Shown in pieces: positions 1 to 10,554 of a stretch of 51,030 bases of DNA. This stretch comes from an uncultured SAR116 cluster alpha proteobacterium (lineage in GTDB: Bacteria > Pseudomonadota > Alphaproteobacteria > Puniceispirillales > Marisalimonadaceae). The notes under the pieces were generated by a model that saw nothing but the letters and a program-made list of their open reading frames with translations, did no database searches and was not told where the DNA came from. Location of the stretch: NCBI GenBank assembly GCA_902550555.1, contig CACCZR010000012.1:1-51030 (forward strand), given 5' to 3'. Position 1 is the first letter of the stretch. Each line of letters begins with the position of its first letter. A program made the position numbers and the translations under genes.

Positions 1-42
1 GGTGCTCGTGTCAATATAGTTTTAAATAAAGAAATTTTTTAA
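1..42 (+). CDS. C-terminal end of an upstream gene (partial)
   Basis: An open frame enters from the left edge and stops with TAA at 40-42, giving the last 13 residues GARVNIVLNKEIF. A glycine followed by alternating hydrophobic residues would fit the final strand of a histidine-kinase ATPase domain, and sensor kinases do lie near ahcY in some alphaproteobacteria. Thirteen residues cannot identify a family, so this is a guess. The 48 bases between this stop and ahcY hold no convincing promoter. Confidence 0.4.
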   Translation, partial: GARVNIVLNKEIF

Positions 43-90
43 ATTAATAAATATTGACAAAAACTATCATATCTCTAAAAAGAAGTAGTC

Positions 91-1482
91 ATGAACAATT
101 TTGAAATTAACGATATATCATTATCTGATTGGGGATTAAAAGAAATTGCTATAGCTGAGAGTGAAATGCCTGGTTTAATGGCATGCCGTGAACTTTATGG
201 CAAAAGTAAACCTCTAAATGGAGCTAAAATTGCTGGTTGTCTTCATATGACAATTCAAACTGCTGTTCTAATAGAAACTCTTGAAAAATTAGGTGCTTCA
301 TTGAGATGGGCAAGTTGTAATATTTTTTCAACTCAAGATCATGCAGCGGCTGCAATTGCATCTAAAAAAATCCCTGTGTTTGCTAAGAAAGGTGAAACAT
401 TAACTGAATATTGGCAGTATGTTGATAAAATTTTTGATTGGGGCAATGATGAATTCCCAAATATGATTTTAGATGATGGAGGCGACGCTACCTTATATAT
501 AATTTTAGGAGCTGAATTAGATAATGGCAAAGATGTTTTGAGTTCCCCTAGTAATGAAGAAGAGGAGGCTTTAAAAAAACAGTTGATGACAAGATTTAAA
601 TCTACACCAGGGTGGTTTACTAAGGTTAAAAATTCAATTAAGGGCGTGTCTGAGGAAACTACAACTGGTGTTTTAAGATTATATCAAATGGCAGAAAAAG
701 GGCAATTACCTTTCCCAGCTTTTAACGTTAATGATTCAGTTACTAAGTCTAAATTTGATAATCTATATGGATGTAGAGAATCCTTAGTAGACGGAATAAG
801 AAGAGCTACTGATGTAATGTTGTCTGGAAAAGTTGCAGTGGTAGCAGGTTTTGGCGATGTTGGAAAAGGTTCTGCAGCATCTCTAAGGCAAGGTGGCGCA
901 AGAGTTATAGTAACTGAGATTGATCCTATCTGTGCGTTGCAAGCTGCAATGGAAGGATATGAAGTTTGTACTATGGAAGAAGCATCTAAAAGAGGAGATA
1001 TATTTGTTACTGCTACTGGTAATAAAGATGTAATCACTTTGGATCATATGAGAAATATGAAAGATAGATCAATTGTATGTAATATTGGGCACTTTGACTC
1101 AGAAATTCAAGTTGAGTCTTTGCAAAATATGAAATGGAATGAAATTAAACCTCAAGTTGATGAAGTTGAGTTTAATGATGGTAAAAAATTGATTGTTTTA
1201 GCCAAAGGTAGGTTAGTGAATCTAGGTTGTGCAACAGGTCATCCAAGTTTTGTTATGAGTGCTTCTTTTACAAATCAAGTTTTAGCGCAAATCGAGTTAT
1301 GGGAAAAGCATGGTAATTATCAAAACAAAGTATATACTTTACCAAGACATTTGGATGAAAAAGTAGCTCGACTTCATCTTGAAAAAGTAGGTGCAAAATT
1401 AACAGAATTATCAGAAGATCAAGCTAGTTATATTGGAGTTTCTAAAGCTGGACCCTTCAAATCTGATAGTTATAGATATTAA
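91..1482 (+). CDS. ahcY: adenosylhomocysteinase (S-adenosyl-L-homocysteine hydrolase)
   Basis: This cytosolic NAD-dependent enzyme splits S-adenosylhomocysteine into adenosine and homocysteine, relieving product inhibition of methyltransferases and closing the methyl cycle. The 463-residue length is usual for the bacterial form. The catalytic and substrate region is followed by the NAD-binding Rossmann motif AGFGDVGKG near residue 250, and the protein ends in the typical SDSYRY tail that completes the partner subunit's cofactor site. A purine-rich AAGAAG lies just before the ATG. The stop codon overlaps the tsaE ATG by one base (TAATG), so the two are probably translationally coupled. Identification is firm. 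Confidence 0.97.
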   Translation: MNNFEINDISLSDWGLKEIAIAESEMPGLMACRELYGKSKPLNGAKIAGCLHMTIQTAVLIETLEKLGASLRWASCNIFSTQDHAAAAIASKKIPVFAKKGETLTEYWQYVDKIFDWGNDEFPNMILDDGGDATLYIILGAELDNGKDVLSSPSNEEEEALKKQLMTRFKSTPGWFTKVKNSIKGVSEETTTGVLRLYQMAEKGQLPFPAFNVNDSVTKSKFDNLYGCRESLVDGIRRATDVMLSGKVAVVAGFGDVGKGSAASLRQGGARVIVTEIDPICALQAAMEGYEVCTMEEASKRGDIFVTATGNKDVITLDHMRNMKDRSIVCNIGHFDSEIQVESLQNMKWNEIKPQVDEVEFNDGKKLIVLAKGRLVNLGCATGHPSFVMSASFTNQVLAQIELWEKHGNYQNKVYTLPRHLDEKVARLHLEKVGAKLTELSEDQASYIGVSKAGPFKSDSYRY

Positions 1483-1928
1483 TGGATTTAAAAAAAAACT
1501 TTCAATCTAAGTCAGCTGTAAACATTTTTCTAAAAGATTTTGTAAATTATATAAAAGCTGGTCATTGTATTTTTCTTTCTGGTGATTTGGGTGTTGGAAA
1601 AACATACTTTTCTCAACAAATAATTAAATCTTTTATATCTGTAGAGTTTGTTTCTAGCCCTACATATAATATAGTTAATACATATAAATATAACGATGAA
1701 GTAGATATATTGCATTGTGATTTATATAGATTAAATTCTTATGACGAAGTTTTAGAGTTAGGAATTTTAGATAATTTAGATAAAAAAATTTTACTTGTTG
1801 AGTGGCCAAATTTTTTAGAAAAAAAAATTAAAGACCCAATTATTTTTAAAATTAATTTTGGTAAAACAAATTATGAAAGAGATGTTATCATCAATTTACC
1901 AAAAAATTTTACAATGTTAAAAAAATAA
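1482..1928 (+). CDS. tsaE: tRNA threonylcarbamoyladenosine biosynthesis ATPase TsaE
   Basis: TsaE (YjeE) is the small P-loop ATPase that works with TsaB and TsaD to place threonylcarbamoyl on A37 of ANN-decoding tRNAs. The Walker A motif GDLGVGKT is at residues 34-41, followed by the family's SSPTY motif and the strand ending in LVEW. Its 148 residues are normal for the family. Its start overlaps the ahcY stop by one base, and ahcY next to tsaE is a known alphaproteobacterial arrangement. Lysine, asparagine and isoleucine are abundant, as in all genes of this window. Confidence 0.93.
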   Translation: MDLKKNFQSKSAVNIFLKDFVNYIKAGHCIFLSGDLGVGKTYFSQQIIKSFISVEFVSSPTYNIVNTYKYNDEVDILHCDLYRLNSYDEVLELGILDNLDKKILLVEWPNFLEKKIKDPIIFKINFGKTNYERDVIINLPKNFTMLKK

Positions 1929-1942
1929 TGGATTACTTATAA

Positions 1943-3370
1943 ATGAAATATGTTTTTTATGATTTAGAAACGACTGGTAAAAATAAAGATTGGTCACAAA
2001 TTATTCAATTTGGTGCAGTCTGCGTTGATGAACAATTTAATGAATTAGACAGATTTGAAACAAGATGTAGATTAAAAACTGGACTTGTTCCTGAACCTGA
2101 GGCTTTAATAGTAAATAATACAAGTATAAAAAATTTAGAAAATACAAATTTATCACATTATGATTTAACAAAAGACATTAAAAGAAAAATTGAAAATTGG
2201 TCTCCATCTATTTTTTTTGGTTATAATTCAATAAATTTTGATGAAGAAATCATAAGAAAAACTTTTTTTAAGACATTATTTAATGCCTACGTAACACAAT
2301 TAGAAGGAAATAAAAGGGGTGATATTCTTAATGTTATAAGATCGTTTCATAATTATGATAATACTTATCTTAAAACAATTTTTAATTCTAAGGGTAACTT
2401 AAGTTTTAAATTGGAAGATTTAGCCAAAGAAAATCAAATTAATCATAAAGCTCATGATGCAATGGGTGATGTATTAGCTACAATTGATTTAGCAAAGATT
2501 GTAAAAAAAAATGATTATGATTTATGGAAACAAATTTTATTAACTTGCAGCAAAAAAGATGTAGATAATTTTATCAATCTTAATGAAATTTTTTCATTAA
2601 ATGAATTTTCTTTTGGTAAAACAAAAACATCTTTAGTTACAAATATTTGTAATCATCCAAACTATAATTATCCACAATGTTATGATTTATCAATTGATCC
2701 AGAACCAATTTTATCGCTATCTTATCAAGATTTGAAGAAAAGGATGAAGGAAAAGCCAAAGTTTTTGAAAACAGTTGGTCACAATAAACATCCATCTATT
2801 TTTAATAATAATTATTTCTTTGAAATTAACAATATTAGCAAAACTGAAAAAGATTTATTTGAAAATAGATCATATAAAATAAGATCTAATAAAGAGTTCA
2901 TAGAAAGAATTAAATTAATTTTAGATGAAGATTATCATGATAAAGAAAACATCAAACCACAAAATGATATTTTAGCAGAAGAAAGCTTATATTTTGGAGG
3001 ATTTCCATCCAATAAAGACAAAAATCTTATGGAAGAATTTCATTTATCAAGTTGGAAAGATAAATATATAATATCTGAGAGATTCGAAGATAAAAGATAT
3101 GAATATTTTGCAAAAAAAATCATTTACGAAGAAGCCCCTGAAAATTTACCTAGAGAAGTCTTCAATAAATTTCATAAACAAATGGGTGAACAGATAATGA
3201 TTCTTGATGATGTTCCTTGGTTTACAATTCCTAAAGCTTATAAACAGATTGATGATTTAAGAAATAAGTATAGTATAGAAAAAAATAATCAAATGTTAAA
3301 TTTTGTTGAAGAAATAAATATATATATTCAAAAAATGGAAAAAGTTTATTCCGCTACTAAATTTTTATAG
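1943..3370 (+). CDS. sbcB: exodeoxyribonuclease I
   Basis: ExoI degrades single-stranded DNA 3' to 5' and acts in recombination and mismatch repair. The DEDDh exonuclease signature is complete: YDLETTG (D7, E9), NSINFDEE for the second acidic motif, and H171 with D176 in HKAHDAMGD. The 475 residues match the full enzyme, with the SH3-like and C-terminal helical parts that form the DNA-binding ring, so it is not a stand-alone DnaQ-type exonuclease domain. It starts 14 bases after tsaE and lies 9 bases before trxA, probably in one transcript. Confidence 0.93.
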   Translation: MKYVFYDLETTGKNKDWSQIIQFGAVCVDEQFNELDRFETRCRLKTGLVPEPEALIVNNTSIKNLENTNLSHYDLTKDIKRKIENWSPSIFFGYNSINFDEEIIRKTFFKTLFNAYVTQLEGNKRGDILNVIRSFHNYDNTYLKTIFNSKGNLSFKLEDLAKENQINHKAHDAMGDVLATIDLAKIVKKNDYDLWKQILLTCSKKDVDNFINLNEIFSLNEFSFGKTKTSLVTNICNHPNYNYPQCYDLSIDPEPILSLSYQDLKKRMKEKPKFLKTVGHNKHPSIFNNNYFFEINNISKTEKDLFENRSYKIRSNKEFIERIKLILDEDYHDKENIKPQNDILAEESLYFGGFPSNKDKNLMEEFHLSSWKDKYIISERFEDKRYEYFAKKIIYEEAPENLPREVFNKFHKQMGEQIMILDDVPWFTIPKAYKQIDDLRNKYSIEKNNQMLNFVEEINIYIQKMEKVYSATKFL

Positions 3371-3379
3371 GAGAAAAAA

Positions 3380-3700
3380 ATGCCAGTTTTAAACACAACA
3401 GATAAAAATTTTAAAAATGATGTGCTTGATTCATCAAAACCTGTTTTAGTTGATTTTTGGGCTGAATGGTGTGGGCCTTGTAAAGCAATTGCACCGGCCT
3501 TAGACGAAATATCAAATGAGATGAGTGATAATATTACAGTTGCAAAAATTAATATAGATGAAAATCCTAATACTGCTCAAGAGTTTAATATCAGGTCTAT
3601 TCCAGCTTTAATGATATTTAAAAATGGTAAACTAGAAGCAGAGATGATGGGACAAATTCCAAAATCACAATTAGAAGAATGGATTAAGGAAAGTATTTAA
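3380..3700 (+). CDS. trxA: thioredoxin
   Basis: Small cytosolic disulfide reductase of 106 residues, kept reduced by thioredoxin reductase. The WCGPC active site spans residues 30-34, and the cis-proline motif SIPAL lies near residue 74. A clear GGAG precedes the ATG. It converges on folC: the two stop codons are separated by a single base, with no room for an independent terminator. In many alphaproteobacteria trxA follows folC in the same direction; here it is on the opposite strand. Confidence 0.96.
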   Translation: MPVLNTTDKNFKNDVLDSSKPVLVDFWAEWCGPCKAIAPALDEISNEMSDNITVAKINIDENPNTAQEFNIRSIPALMIFKNGKLEAEMMGQIPKSQLEEWIKESI

Positions 3701-3701
3701 A

Positions 3702-4943
3702 TTAAAAATCTAGTTCTTTAACAGAAAATAATTTTAAAACTTCTCCCATTAAATAAAGGGAACCTGTAATAAACAAAGGTCTATTTGAACCAATAGAATC
3801 AAGGGCAGATTTTAGATCTCTTTTTACTGAAGAATTAAATTTTTTTTCTTTAAAAAAAAATTTTAGCTCCTCAGGTTGATATGAGTTTTTTTGATTTTTT
3901 ATCGGTATAAAAATAATTTTTTCAATATGTTCTTCTATAATTTTTATGAATTCTCTAGGGTTTTTGTTATTCATCATTCCAAATATAAAATTCCATTTGC
4001 CTGAATTTAGTTTATTTAAATGTGAGTTAATTATTTTTGCTCCTTCAATATTATGAGCACCATCTATTAAAATTTTATTTGATTTTGTTATTAAGTTATT
4101 TTTAAAGGTTAATTTTTGAATTCTACCTGGCCAGTCAGCTTTTTTTAAGCCTTTTTGTATTGTGTCATTTGTAATGTCTTTTAGGACATGTTTTACCGCT
4201 GTAACAGCAGTTTTGGCATTAATTTTTTGGTGATTTCCAACTAATCCAAGATAGCTGTTTTTAGGAATAGGCTTAAGTTTTAAAATTTTACAGTTAATAT
4301 CTTTAATTTTTTTTCTTAACAAATGACTTTTATAACTAGAATTTTGAGAAGAAATTATAACTGGTATATTTTTACTTAATATACCACATTTTTCTCTAAC
4401 TATATTTTTCAAATAAGGTGACAAAAACTCCTCATGGTCTAAGCCAATGGAAGTTATAATGTTTAATATTTTTTTTTTGATAGTATTTGTTGCGTCTAAT
4501 CTTCCACCTAATCCAGTTTCAATTAAACAAAAATCGGCTTTTTTTCTTGCAAAATTAAGTAGAGCCACAGCCGTTGTAAGTTCAAAAAATGTAATTTCTT
4601 CATTATTATTAATTTTAATTACCTCTTCTAATGTCTCAAAAAGATCATCATCTTGAATTTGTTTATTTGATAAAACAATTCTTTCATTAAAACGAATTAA
4701 GTGAGGTGACGTATAACAATGAACTTTTAGTCCATACTCTTCCATTATATTTTTAATAAAAATTAATGTTGAGCCTTTTCCATTGGTTCCAGCTATGTGG
4801 ATAACTGGAGGAAGTTTATTTTGAGGATTATTTAATTTTTGAAGTAAATTCTCAAGTCTTAACAAATTTAAATCAATATATTTTGGGTATAATTTAGTAA
4901 TATTAAATAATAAATTATCAATTTTATTTTTATATTTTTTCAA
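3702..4943 (-). CDS. folC: bifunctional folylpolyglutamate synthase / dihydrofolate synthase
   Basis: FolC adds glutamate to dihydropteroate and then to reduced folates, an ATP-dependent Mur-ligase-type reaction. The ATP-binding loop GTNGKGST is at residues 52-59, with the family motifs TSPHL and ETGLGGRLDATN downstream. The 413 residues are near the normal size. The start is TTG at 4943, six bases after the accD stop; no other start is possible before the conserved LYPKYIDL region. It is the last gene of the minus-strand block that begins with aroA. Confidence 0.94.
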   Translation of the reverse strand: MKKYKNKIDNLLFNITKLYPKYIDLNLLRLENLLQKLNNPQNKLPPVIHIAGTNGKGSTLIFIKNIMEEYGLKVHCYTSPHLIRFNERIVLSNKQIQDDDLFETLEEVIKINNNEEITFFELTTAVALLNFARKKADFCLIETGLGGRLDATNTIKKKILNIITSIGLDHEEFLSPYLKNIVREKCGILSKNIPVIISSQNSSYKSHLLRKKIKDINCKILKLKPIPKNSYLGLVGNHQKINAKTAVTAVKHVLKDITNDTIQKGLKKADWPGRIQKLTFKNNLITKSNKILIDGAHNIEGAKIINSHLNKLNSGKWNFIFGMMNNKNPREFIKIIEEHIEKIIFIPIKNQKNSYQPEELKFFFKEKKFNSSVKRDLKSALDSIGSNRPLFITGSLYLMGEVLKLFSVKELDF

Positions 4944-4949
4944 AGTTAA

Positions 4950-5795
4950 TTACTTTTGAAAAAAGTCTAAAATTTGTGTAATTTCTTTTTTCTGATATTT
5001 TCTTTCAATAACTCTATCTATCATTCCATGTTCGAGAAGGTATTCTGATTTTTGAAAATCATCAGGTAACTTTTCTTTAACGGTTTCTTCAATTACTCTT
5101 CTTCCTGCAAAACCTATTACAGCTCCAGGTTCTGCTATATGTATATCACCTAGCATAGCAAAACTTGCAGTAACTCCACCAGTTGTAGGATTTGATAATA
5201 GAATTATATATGGTAATTTTTTTTCTTTTAACTTTTGTATTGAAACTATAGATCTTGGCATTTGCATTAGAGAAAGTATACCCTCCTGCATCCTAGCGCC
5301 TCCCGATGAAGGTATTATTAACAAAGCACAATTTTTATGAATTGCAGTATCTACAGCTTTAACTATAGCATCGCCAACAGACCTGCCCATAGAACCGCCC
5401 ATGAATGAGAAATCAAACAAAAGTAACACACAAGGTTTTTTGTTAATTAAACCATATTTAATAGATATAGCATCATATGAATTTGATTTATTTCTAGCAG
5501 TTTTCAGTCTATCTGAATACTTCTTTAAATCTTTAAAGTCCAAAGGATCATCTTCAATATTTTTTATTTGTATATTTTCAATTGTTTCTTCATCTAAAAG
5601 TAGTTTTGTTCTATTTTCAATTTTCATGAAATCGTGATAACCACATGATTGACATACGTTTAAATTACTATCATGTTCTTTATGAAAAATCATTTGTTCA
5701 CATGACTTACATTTAATCCAAAGAATTTCTTCAGAATTTTCTTTTTTCACTAATGCTTTAAATTTAGGTAAGATTTTATCTGTTATCCAATTCAA
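4950..5795 (-). CDS. accD: acetyl-CoA carboxylase carboxyltransferase subunit beta
   Basis: AccD pairs with AccA to transfer the carboxyl group from biotin to acetyl-CoA, the first step of fatty acid synthesis. A four-cysteine zinc ribbon is present (C29, C32, C48, C51), followed by the crotonase-fold carboxyltransferase domain with SSGGARMQEG and the GFAGRRVIEE region. Length is 281 residues. The start is TTG at 5795, with GAGGAG at 5801-5806 giving a normal spacing. An ATG directly abutting that ribosome-binding site reads only ATG-ATT-TGA. The trpA-accD-folC order is classic for alphaproteobacteria. Confidence 0.96.
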   Translation of the reverse strand: MNWITDKILPKFKALVKKENSEEILWIKCKSCEQMIFHKEHDSNLNVCQSCGYHDFMKIENRTKLLLDEETIENIQIKNIEDDPLDFKDLKKYSDRLKTARNKSNSYDAISIKYGLINKKPCVLLLFDFSFMGGSMGRSVGDAIVKAVDTAIHKNCALLIIPSSGGARMQEGILSLMQMPRSIVSIQKLKEKKLPYIILLSNPTTGGVTASFAMLGDIHIAEPGAVIGFAGRRVIEETVKEKLPDDFQKSEYLLEHGMIDRVIERKYQKKEITQILDFFQK

Positions 5796-5814
5796 ATCAT
5801 CTCCTCAAAAACTG

Positions 5815-6600
5815 CTATTTAAAACTTTTTAAAAACTTAAAAATTTCGTTTAACCCATTTTTTCTCTTATATACTTCTTCAATTTTACTAACTAAAGACG
5901 ACCCAATTACAATACCATCTGATATTGAACTTAATTTTTTTGCATCCACAGAATTTTTTATTCCAAATCCCGCAATAACTGGTAAGTTTGTTATTTTTTT
6001 AATTACCTCAATCTTATTTTTAACATCATTTACTGATGCGCTTTTTGTTCCAGTTATACCTGTTACAGATACATAATAAACAAAACCGTATGCATTTTTA
6101 AGTATTTTTTTTAATCTTGCTTCATCAGTTGTTGGTGTAACTAATCTTATTAAAGGTAAATTATTTTTATAAGACAAGTTATAAAATTCTTCATCTTCTT
6201 CCATTGGTAAATCAACTATAATTAACCCATCGATTCCTGATGAAACTGCATTTTTAATAAACTTTGAGTTACCATAATAATGAATTGGATTATAATATCC
6301 CATCAATATGATTGGTATTTCATTATTTAATTTTCTTATTCCCTCTACAATTTTAAAACATTCTTGAACTGACATATTTTGTTGAATAGCAATTTGGCTT
6401 GAGTGTTGAATTAGAGGGCCATCAGCCATTGGATCTGAAAAGGGCAACCCAATTTCGATGAAATCAATTTTAGCATCTATAATTTTCTTAAAAATATCTT
6501 TTGAATATTTTGGTGAAGGATAACCTGCTGTTAAGAAAACACCAAAAGCTTTTTGTTTATTTTGTTTTAATTCTTTAAATTTATTTTTAATTCTTATCAT
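5815..6600 (-). CDS. trpA: tryptophan synthase alpha chain
   Basis: TrpA cleaves indole-3-glycerol phosphate and channels indole to TrpB. The catalytic acids fall at E49 and D60 in [15 protein letters not shown], the same numbering as the well-studied enterobacterial enzyme, and the phosphate-binding GFGIK and IGSSLV motifs are at the C-terminal end. The 261-residue TIM barrel is complete. Its start lies 14 bases inside the end of trpB, implying coupled translation and matched subunit amounts. Confidence 0.96.
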   Translation of the reverse strand: MIRIKNKFKELKQNKQKAFGVFLTAGYPSPKYSKDIFKKIIDAKIDFIEIGLPFSDPMADGPLIQHSSQIAIQQNMSVQECFKIVEGIRKLNNEIPIILMGYYNPIHYYGNSKFIKNAVSSGIDGLIIVDLPMEEDEEFYNLSYKNNLPLIRLVTPTTDEARLKKILKNAYGFVYYVSVTGITGTKSASVNDVKNKIEVIKKITNLPVIAGFGIKNSVDAKKLSSISDGIVIGSSLVSKIEEVYKRKNGLNEIFKFLKSFK

Positions 6601-7813
6601 TAGTTTTTTTATCTAAAATAGGCATAATTGTTGGTAGATCTTTGTCACCTCTACCACACATATTCATAACAAGTACTTGTCCTTTTCTTTTTTTAGCAAG
6701 TACTCCTGTGACGTGTAAAGCGTGAGAGGGTTCAAGAGCAGGAATTATCCCTTCTAGTTTAGAGCAAAGTTGAAACGCTTTTAAACTATCTTTGTCAGTA
6801 GCAGTCAGATACTTTACTCTTCCAATATCATTTAGCCATGAATGTTCTGGCCCAATACCTGGATAATCTAATCCAGCTGAAATTGAATGAGCATCTTCAA
6901 TTTGCCCAAATTTGTCTTGTAATAAATAAGTCTTGTTTCCATGTAAAATGCCTACTTTACCTTTATTTATTGAAGACGCATGTTCTCCAGAATTTAATCC
7001 CTTACCAGCTGCTTCAACACCAAACAATTCAACATCAGTGTCATCTAAAAAGGGATGAAATAAACCTATAGCATTTGATCCACCTCCTATACATGCTATT
7101 AGCGCATTTGGTAATTTACCCTCTTTTTCAAGTATTTGCTTTTTTGTCTCTTCCCCAATTATAGATTGAAAATCTCTTACCATTTTGGGATAAGGATGGG
7201 GCCCTGCAACTGTACCAATAATATAAAAATGTGTGTTTGCATGTGAAACCCAATACCTTAATGCATCATTCATAGCATCTTTTAAGGTTCCTTTGCCACT
7301 AGTAACAGAATGTATTTTTGCGCCTAAGAGATGCATTCTTTGTACATTAGGTTTCTGTCTTTCAATATCAGAAGCTCCCATGAAAACCTCACATTCAAAA
7401 CCAAATAAAGCACAAGCTGTTGCTGTAGCAACCCCATGTTGACCTGCTCCAGTTTCAGCTATAATCTTATTTTTTCCCATTTTTTTTGCTAATAGTATTT
7501 GACCAATTACATTGTTTATTTTATGAGCACCAGTATGATTTAATTCATCTCTTTTGAAATAAATTTTTGCACCTTTAAAGTGGTCTGTTAGTCTTTTTGC
7601 GAAGTACAAAGGGCTAGGTCTTCCAATATAATCTCTTCTATATAAATCAAGTTCTGACAAAAATGATTTATCTTTTAGAGCTTTCTCATATGCGTCTTCA
7701 ACACTTAAAATTAATGGCATTAAGGTTTCTGCTACAAATCTTCCACCAAATTCACCAAATCTTCCATTGTGGTTTGGTAAATTTTTTAAACTATTTGAAT
7801 TTAAATTAATCAT
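6587..7813 (-). CDS. trpB: tryptophan synthase beta chain
   Basis: PLP-dependent subunit that condenses indole with serine to make tryptophan. The PLP lysine is K98 in [10 protein letters not shown], followed by [13 protein letters not shown] and the phosphate-binding CIGGGSNA loop. The 408-residue length and the EHSWLND-type region mark it as TrpB1, the partner of TrpA, rather than the stand-alone TrpB2. It begins three bases after trpF stops and overlaps trpA by 14 bases. Confidence 0.97.
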   Translation of the reverse strand: MINLNSNSLKNLPNHNGRFGEFGGRFVAETLMPLILSVEDAYEKALKDKSFLSELDLYRRDYIGRPSPLYFAKRLTDHFKGAKIYFKRDELNHTGAHKINNVIGQILLAKKMGKNKIIAETGAGQHGVATATACALFGFECEVFMGASDIERQKPNVQRMHLLGAKIHSVTSGKGTLKDAMNDALRYWVSHANTHFYIIGTVAGPHPYPKMVRDFQSIIGEETKKQILEKEGKLPNALIACIGGGSNAIGLFHPFLDDTDVELFGVEAAGKGLNSGEHASSINKGKVGILHGNKTYLLQDKFGQIEDAHSISAGLDYPGIGPEHSWLNDIGRVKYLTATDKDSLKAFQLCSKLEGIIPALEPSHALHVTGVLAKKRKGQVLVMNMCGRGDKDLPTIMPILDKKTNDKN

Positions 7814-7816
7814 AAT

Positions 7817-8452
7817 TTATATGTTCCTACATTTTTTTACAAAAGATCGAATTAATCGTGATGATTTTACACCTTTTGATATTTCAACTCCTGAGGAAAT
7901 ATCTAACCCTTTTGTTTTTGTTATTTTTATAGCTTTTGATACGTTACTTAAATTTATGCCTCCTGCCAATAACCAGTTTATATTTTTTTTGTCTTTCTTT
8001 AAAAATTTCCAATTGAATGTTTTTCCATTACCTCCTGGTAAATTATCTTTTGGAGAATCAATAATAATTTTTTCAGTTACAAACTTATATTTATTTATTT
8101 GAAAATTTAAATTTTTAGATGATTTAGCGCTAATTGCTTTTATTATTTTTGTTTTAAATTTTTTCTTTATTTCGAAGCATCTATATGGAGTTTCTTCACC
8201 ATGGAGTTGTATGTAATCTGGAGATAAATTATTAACTATATTTCTTAAAAATTGATCACTTGGATTTACAGTTAAAGCAACAATTTTTGTTGAATTACCT
8301 ATATGCTTTACAATTAATTTAGCTTTATCAATTGATATATTTCTTGGTGATTTTTCAAAAAAAACTAATCCTACATAGTCTACATTCAGATTAGATATTT
8401 TAGACATAATATTATGATCTGATATTCCACATATTTTAATCTCGATCTTCAT
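7817..8452 (-). CDS. trpF: phosphoribosylanthranilate isomerase
   Basis: TrpF performs the Amadori rearrangement of phosphoribosylanthranilate in tryptophan synthesis. The KICGIS motif carrying the catalytic cysteine is at the N-terminus, VQLHGEE-like IQLHGEE is in the middle, and LAGGINLSNV plus LDISSGVE form the phosphate site. It has 211 residues and is complete. It stands first in a trpF-trpB-trpA run, 21 bases downstream of ihfB. No trp leader peptide is visible in that gap, so attenuation at this point is unlikely. Confidence 0.95.
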   Translation of the reverse strand: MKIEIKICGISDHNIMSKISNLNVDYVGLVFFEKSPRNISIDKAKLIVKHIGNSTKIVALTVNPSDQFLRNIVNNLSPDYIQLHGEETPYRCFEIKKKFKTKIIKAISAKSSKNLNFQINKYKFVTEKIIIDSPKDNLPGGNGKTFNWKFLKKDKKNINWLLAGGINLSNVSKAIKITKTKGLDISSGVEISKGVKSSRLIRSFVKKCRNI

Positions 8453-8473
8453 TTATTTGAAATAAACAGAAAA

Positions 8474-8752
8474 TTAACTATTTATTCTCTCTTTCATTGA
8501 TTTTCCCATCTTAAAAAAAGTCATTTTTTTTTGGGGTATAGCTACTGGTTCCCCAGTTTTGGGATTCCTTCCTATTCTAGCATTACGTAGTTTTGTTGTA
8601 AAAGTTCCAAACCCTCTTAATTCAACTCTGTCACCATCTCTTAATGCTTTGGTAACAGAATTGAACAATGTATCAATTATTTTATAAACATCTTTTTGAT
8701 ATAAAAAAGAATTCTTATTAGTAATTTTAAGAATTAGTTCTGATTTAGTCAT
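8474..8752 (-). CDS. ihfB: integration host factor beta subunit (HU/IHF family)
   Basis: Small DNA-bending protein of 92 residues. The MTKSELI start, the RGFGTFTTK turn and the DNA-arm signature RNPKTGEPV are diagnostic for the HU/IHF superfamily. The MTKSELI start and location directly after rpsA match IhfB, since rpsA-ihfB is conserved across proteobacteria. The partner IhfA is not in this window. A homodimeric HU-like role cannot be excluded from sequence alone, but the neighbourhood strongly favours IhfB. Confidence 0.9.
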   Translation of the reverse strand: MTKSELILKITNKNSFLYQKDVYKIIDTLFNSVTKALRDGDRVELRGFGTFTTKLRNARIGRNPKTGEPVAIPQKKMTFFKMGKSMKERINS

Positions 8753-8763
8753 TTAAACTTTTT

Positions 8764-10482
8764 TTATTTATTTTCATTTTGATTTTTCTTTTCAAGTGCG
8801 GCACCTAGTATATCACCTAGGCTGGCTCCACTATCTGATGAACCATATTCTGCCATTGCTTGTTTTTCTTCTTCAATTTCACGTGCTTTAATTGATAAAT
8901 TAACTGATCTTTGTTTTTTATCAATTTTAATTACTGTAGCATCAACTTTATCACCAATTCCAAATCTATCAGTTCTCTGCTCTTTTCTGTCGCGTGATAG
9001 GTCAGATTTTTTTATATTACCTTTTATATTATCTCCAATAGAAACCTCAATATTGTTTTCAGAAATTTTACTAATTAAACATGTTACTGTATCACCAAGT
9101 TTAATATTTTCTAATTCAGATGTAAACTTGTCTTCAGTTAATTGTTTAATACCAAGTGAAACTTTTTCATTCTCTACGTTTATATCTAAAATTTTTGTTT
9201 TTAACATATTACCTTGTTTAAAGTTTTTTATAAGTTCGTCACCATTACCATCCCAACTTATGTCAGATAAATGAACTAATCCATCAATATCACCTTTAAG
9301 ACCTACAAATATGCCAAAATCAGTAATATTTTTTATCTCACCTTCTATTTCTTGGTTAACTTTAAAATCTTTATTAAAACTTTCCCAAGGGTTTTCGATA
9401 CACTGTTTTATACCTAGAGAAATCCTTCTTTTATCTTCTTCAATTTCAAGAACCATTACTTCTACTTTTTCTGATGAAGATAACAAATGATTTGGATGAA
9501 CATTTTTTTTAGTCCAACTCATTTCTGATACGTGAACCAAGCCTTCAATTCCGTCTTCTAATTCAACAAAAGATCCATAGTCAGTGATATTTGTAACTAC
9601 GCCTGACATTTTTGTGCCAACAGGAAATCTTTCATGTATATTTTGCCAAGGATCCTCATTTAATTGCTTAATTCCGAGTGAGATACGTTTTGTTTCTTCA
9701 TTAAATTTTATTACTTTTACATTTACACTATCACCTAGTTTCAGGGCTTCAGATGGATGATTTATTCTTTTCCAAGAAATATCAGTTACGTGTAATAATC
9801 CATCAACACCACCTAAATCAACAAATGCACCGTAATCAGTAATATTCTTAATAATTCCTTCTAAAATTTGACCTTCTTCAATATTCGATACTATTTCGGA
9901 TCTAGCTTCAGCTCTATTTTCTTCTAAAACAGCTCTTCTTGATATAACAATATTACCTCTTTTTTTATCCATTTTAAGAATTTGAAATTTTTGAGGGATA
10001 TTCATAATTGAATGGAAATCTTTAATTGGTTTTATATCAACCTGACTTCCTGGAAGAAATGCTGTTGCTCCTTCTATATCTACTGTAAATCCACCTTTTA
10101 CTCTACCAAGAATAACCCCTGTAACAATTTTTTCTTCTTTATGGAATTTTTCTAGCTCAACCCACGCTTCTTCTCTTCTAGCTTTTTCTCTACTGAGAAT
10201 AGTATTACCATTTATATCCTCAAGTCTTTCAATATAAACTTCGACTAAATCACCAATTTTAATTGATTCTGTTTTTTCTTCACTTCCAAATTCTCTTTTT
10301 AAAATACGACCTTCTGACTTTAATCCAATGTCTACAATAATAGCTTCTTTTTCAACAGAAATAACTCTACCTTCGACAACAGAACCCTCAAGATTATTTA
10401 TCTTTTCAAAGCTTTTTTCGAATAAGGCAGAAAAAGATTCTATTTTGGATTTAGGGTTTTCTTCGGTAGATAGTTCAGTCAA
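8764..10482 (-). CDS. rpsA: 30S ribosomal protein S1
   Basis: S1 unfolds and docks mRNA on the 30S subunit. Six S1 (OB-fold) repeats can be followed at roughly residues 33-100, 118-185, 203-272, 289-359, 376-446 and 460-527; the central repeats carry the strong NITDYGAFVDL / GLLHVTDISW pattern. Total length is 572 residues. The start codon is TTG at 10482, preceded by GGAGTG at about six bases. An upstream ATG at 10494 reads ATG-GAG-TGA and overlaps this ribosome-binding site. S1 commonly autoregulates its own translation, and the 72-base AT-rich gap after cmk is where such a leader would lie. Confidence 0.97.
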   Translation of the reverse strand: MTELSTEENPKSKIESFSALFEKSFEKINNLEGSVVEGRVISVEKEAIIVDIGLKSEGRILKREFGSEEKTESIKIGDLVEVYIERLEDINGNTILSREKARREEAWVELEKFHKEEKIVTGVILGRVKGGFTVDIEGATAFLPGSQVDIKPIKDFHSIMNIPQKFQILKMDKKRGNIVISRRAVLEENRAEARSEIVSNIEEGQILEGIIKNITDYGAFVDLGGVDGLLHVTDISWKRINHPSEALKLGDSVNVKVIKFNEETKRISLGIKQLNEDPWQNIHERFPVGTKMSGVVTNITDYGSFVELEDGIEGLVHVSEMSWTKKNVHPNHLLSSSEKVEVMVLEIEEDKRRISLGIKQCIENPWESFNKDFKVNQEIEGEIKNITDFGIFVGLKGDIDGLVHLSDISWDGNGDELIKNFKQGNMLKTKILDINVENEKVSLGIKQLTEDKFTSELENIKLGDTVTCLISKISENNIEVSIGDNIKGNIKKSDLSRDRKEQRTDRFGIGDKVDATVIKIDKKQRSVNLSIKAREIEEEKQAMAEYGSSDSGASLGDILGAALEKKNQNENK

Positions 10483-10554
10483 AATTCACTCCATAATGTT
10501 TAATTATTGATTTGTATAGTTTATTTTGAAAAAAAAACAATGAATCTTTTAAAA

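Noticed and set aside
54-59. TTGACA before ahcY as a -35 element
   Set aside because: No -10 lies at a workable distance and the ATG is only 31 bases away; chance occurrence in AT-rich DNA is more likely.
684-1037. Antisense open frames inside ahcY and similar frames within gltB, pheT, rpsA and aroA
   Set aside because: They lie wholly inside well-identified genes, have no ribosome-binding sites and no recognisable domains.
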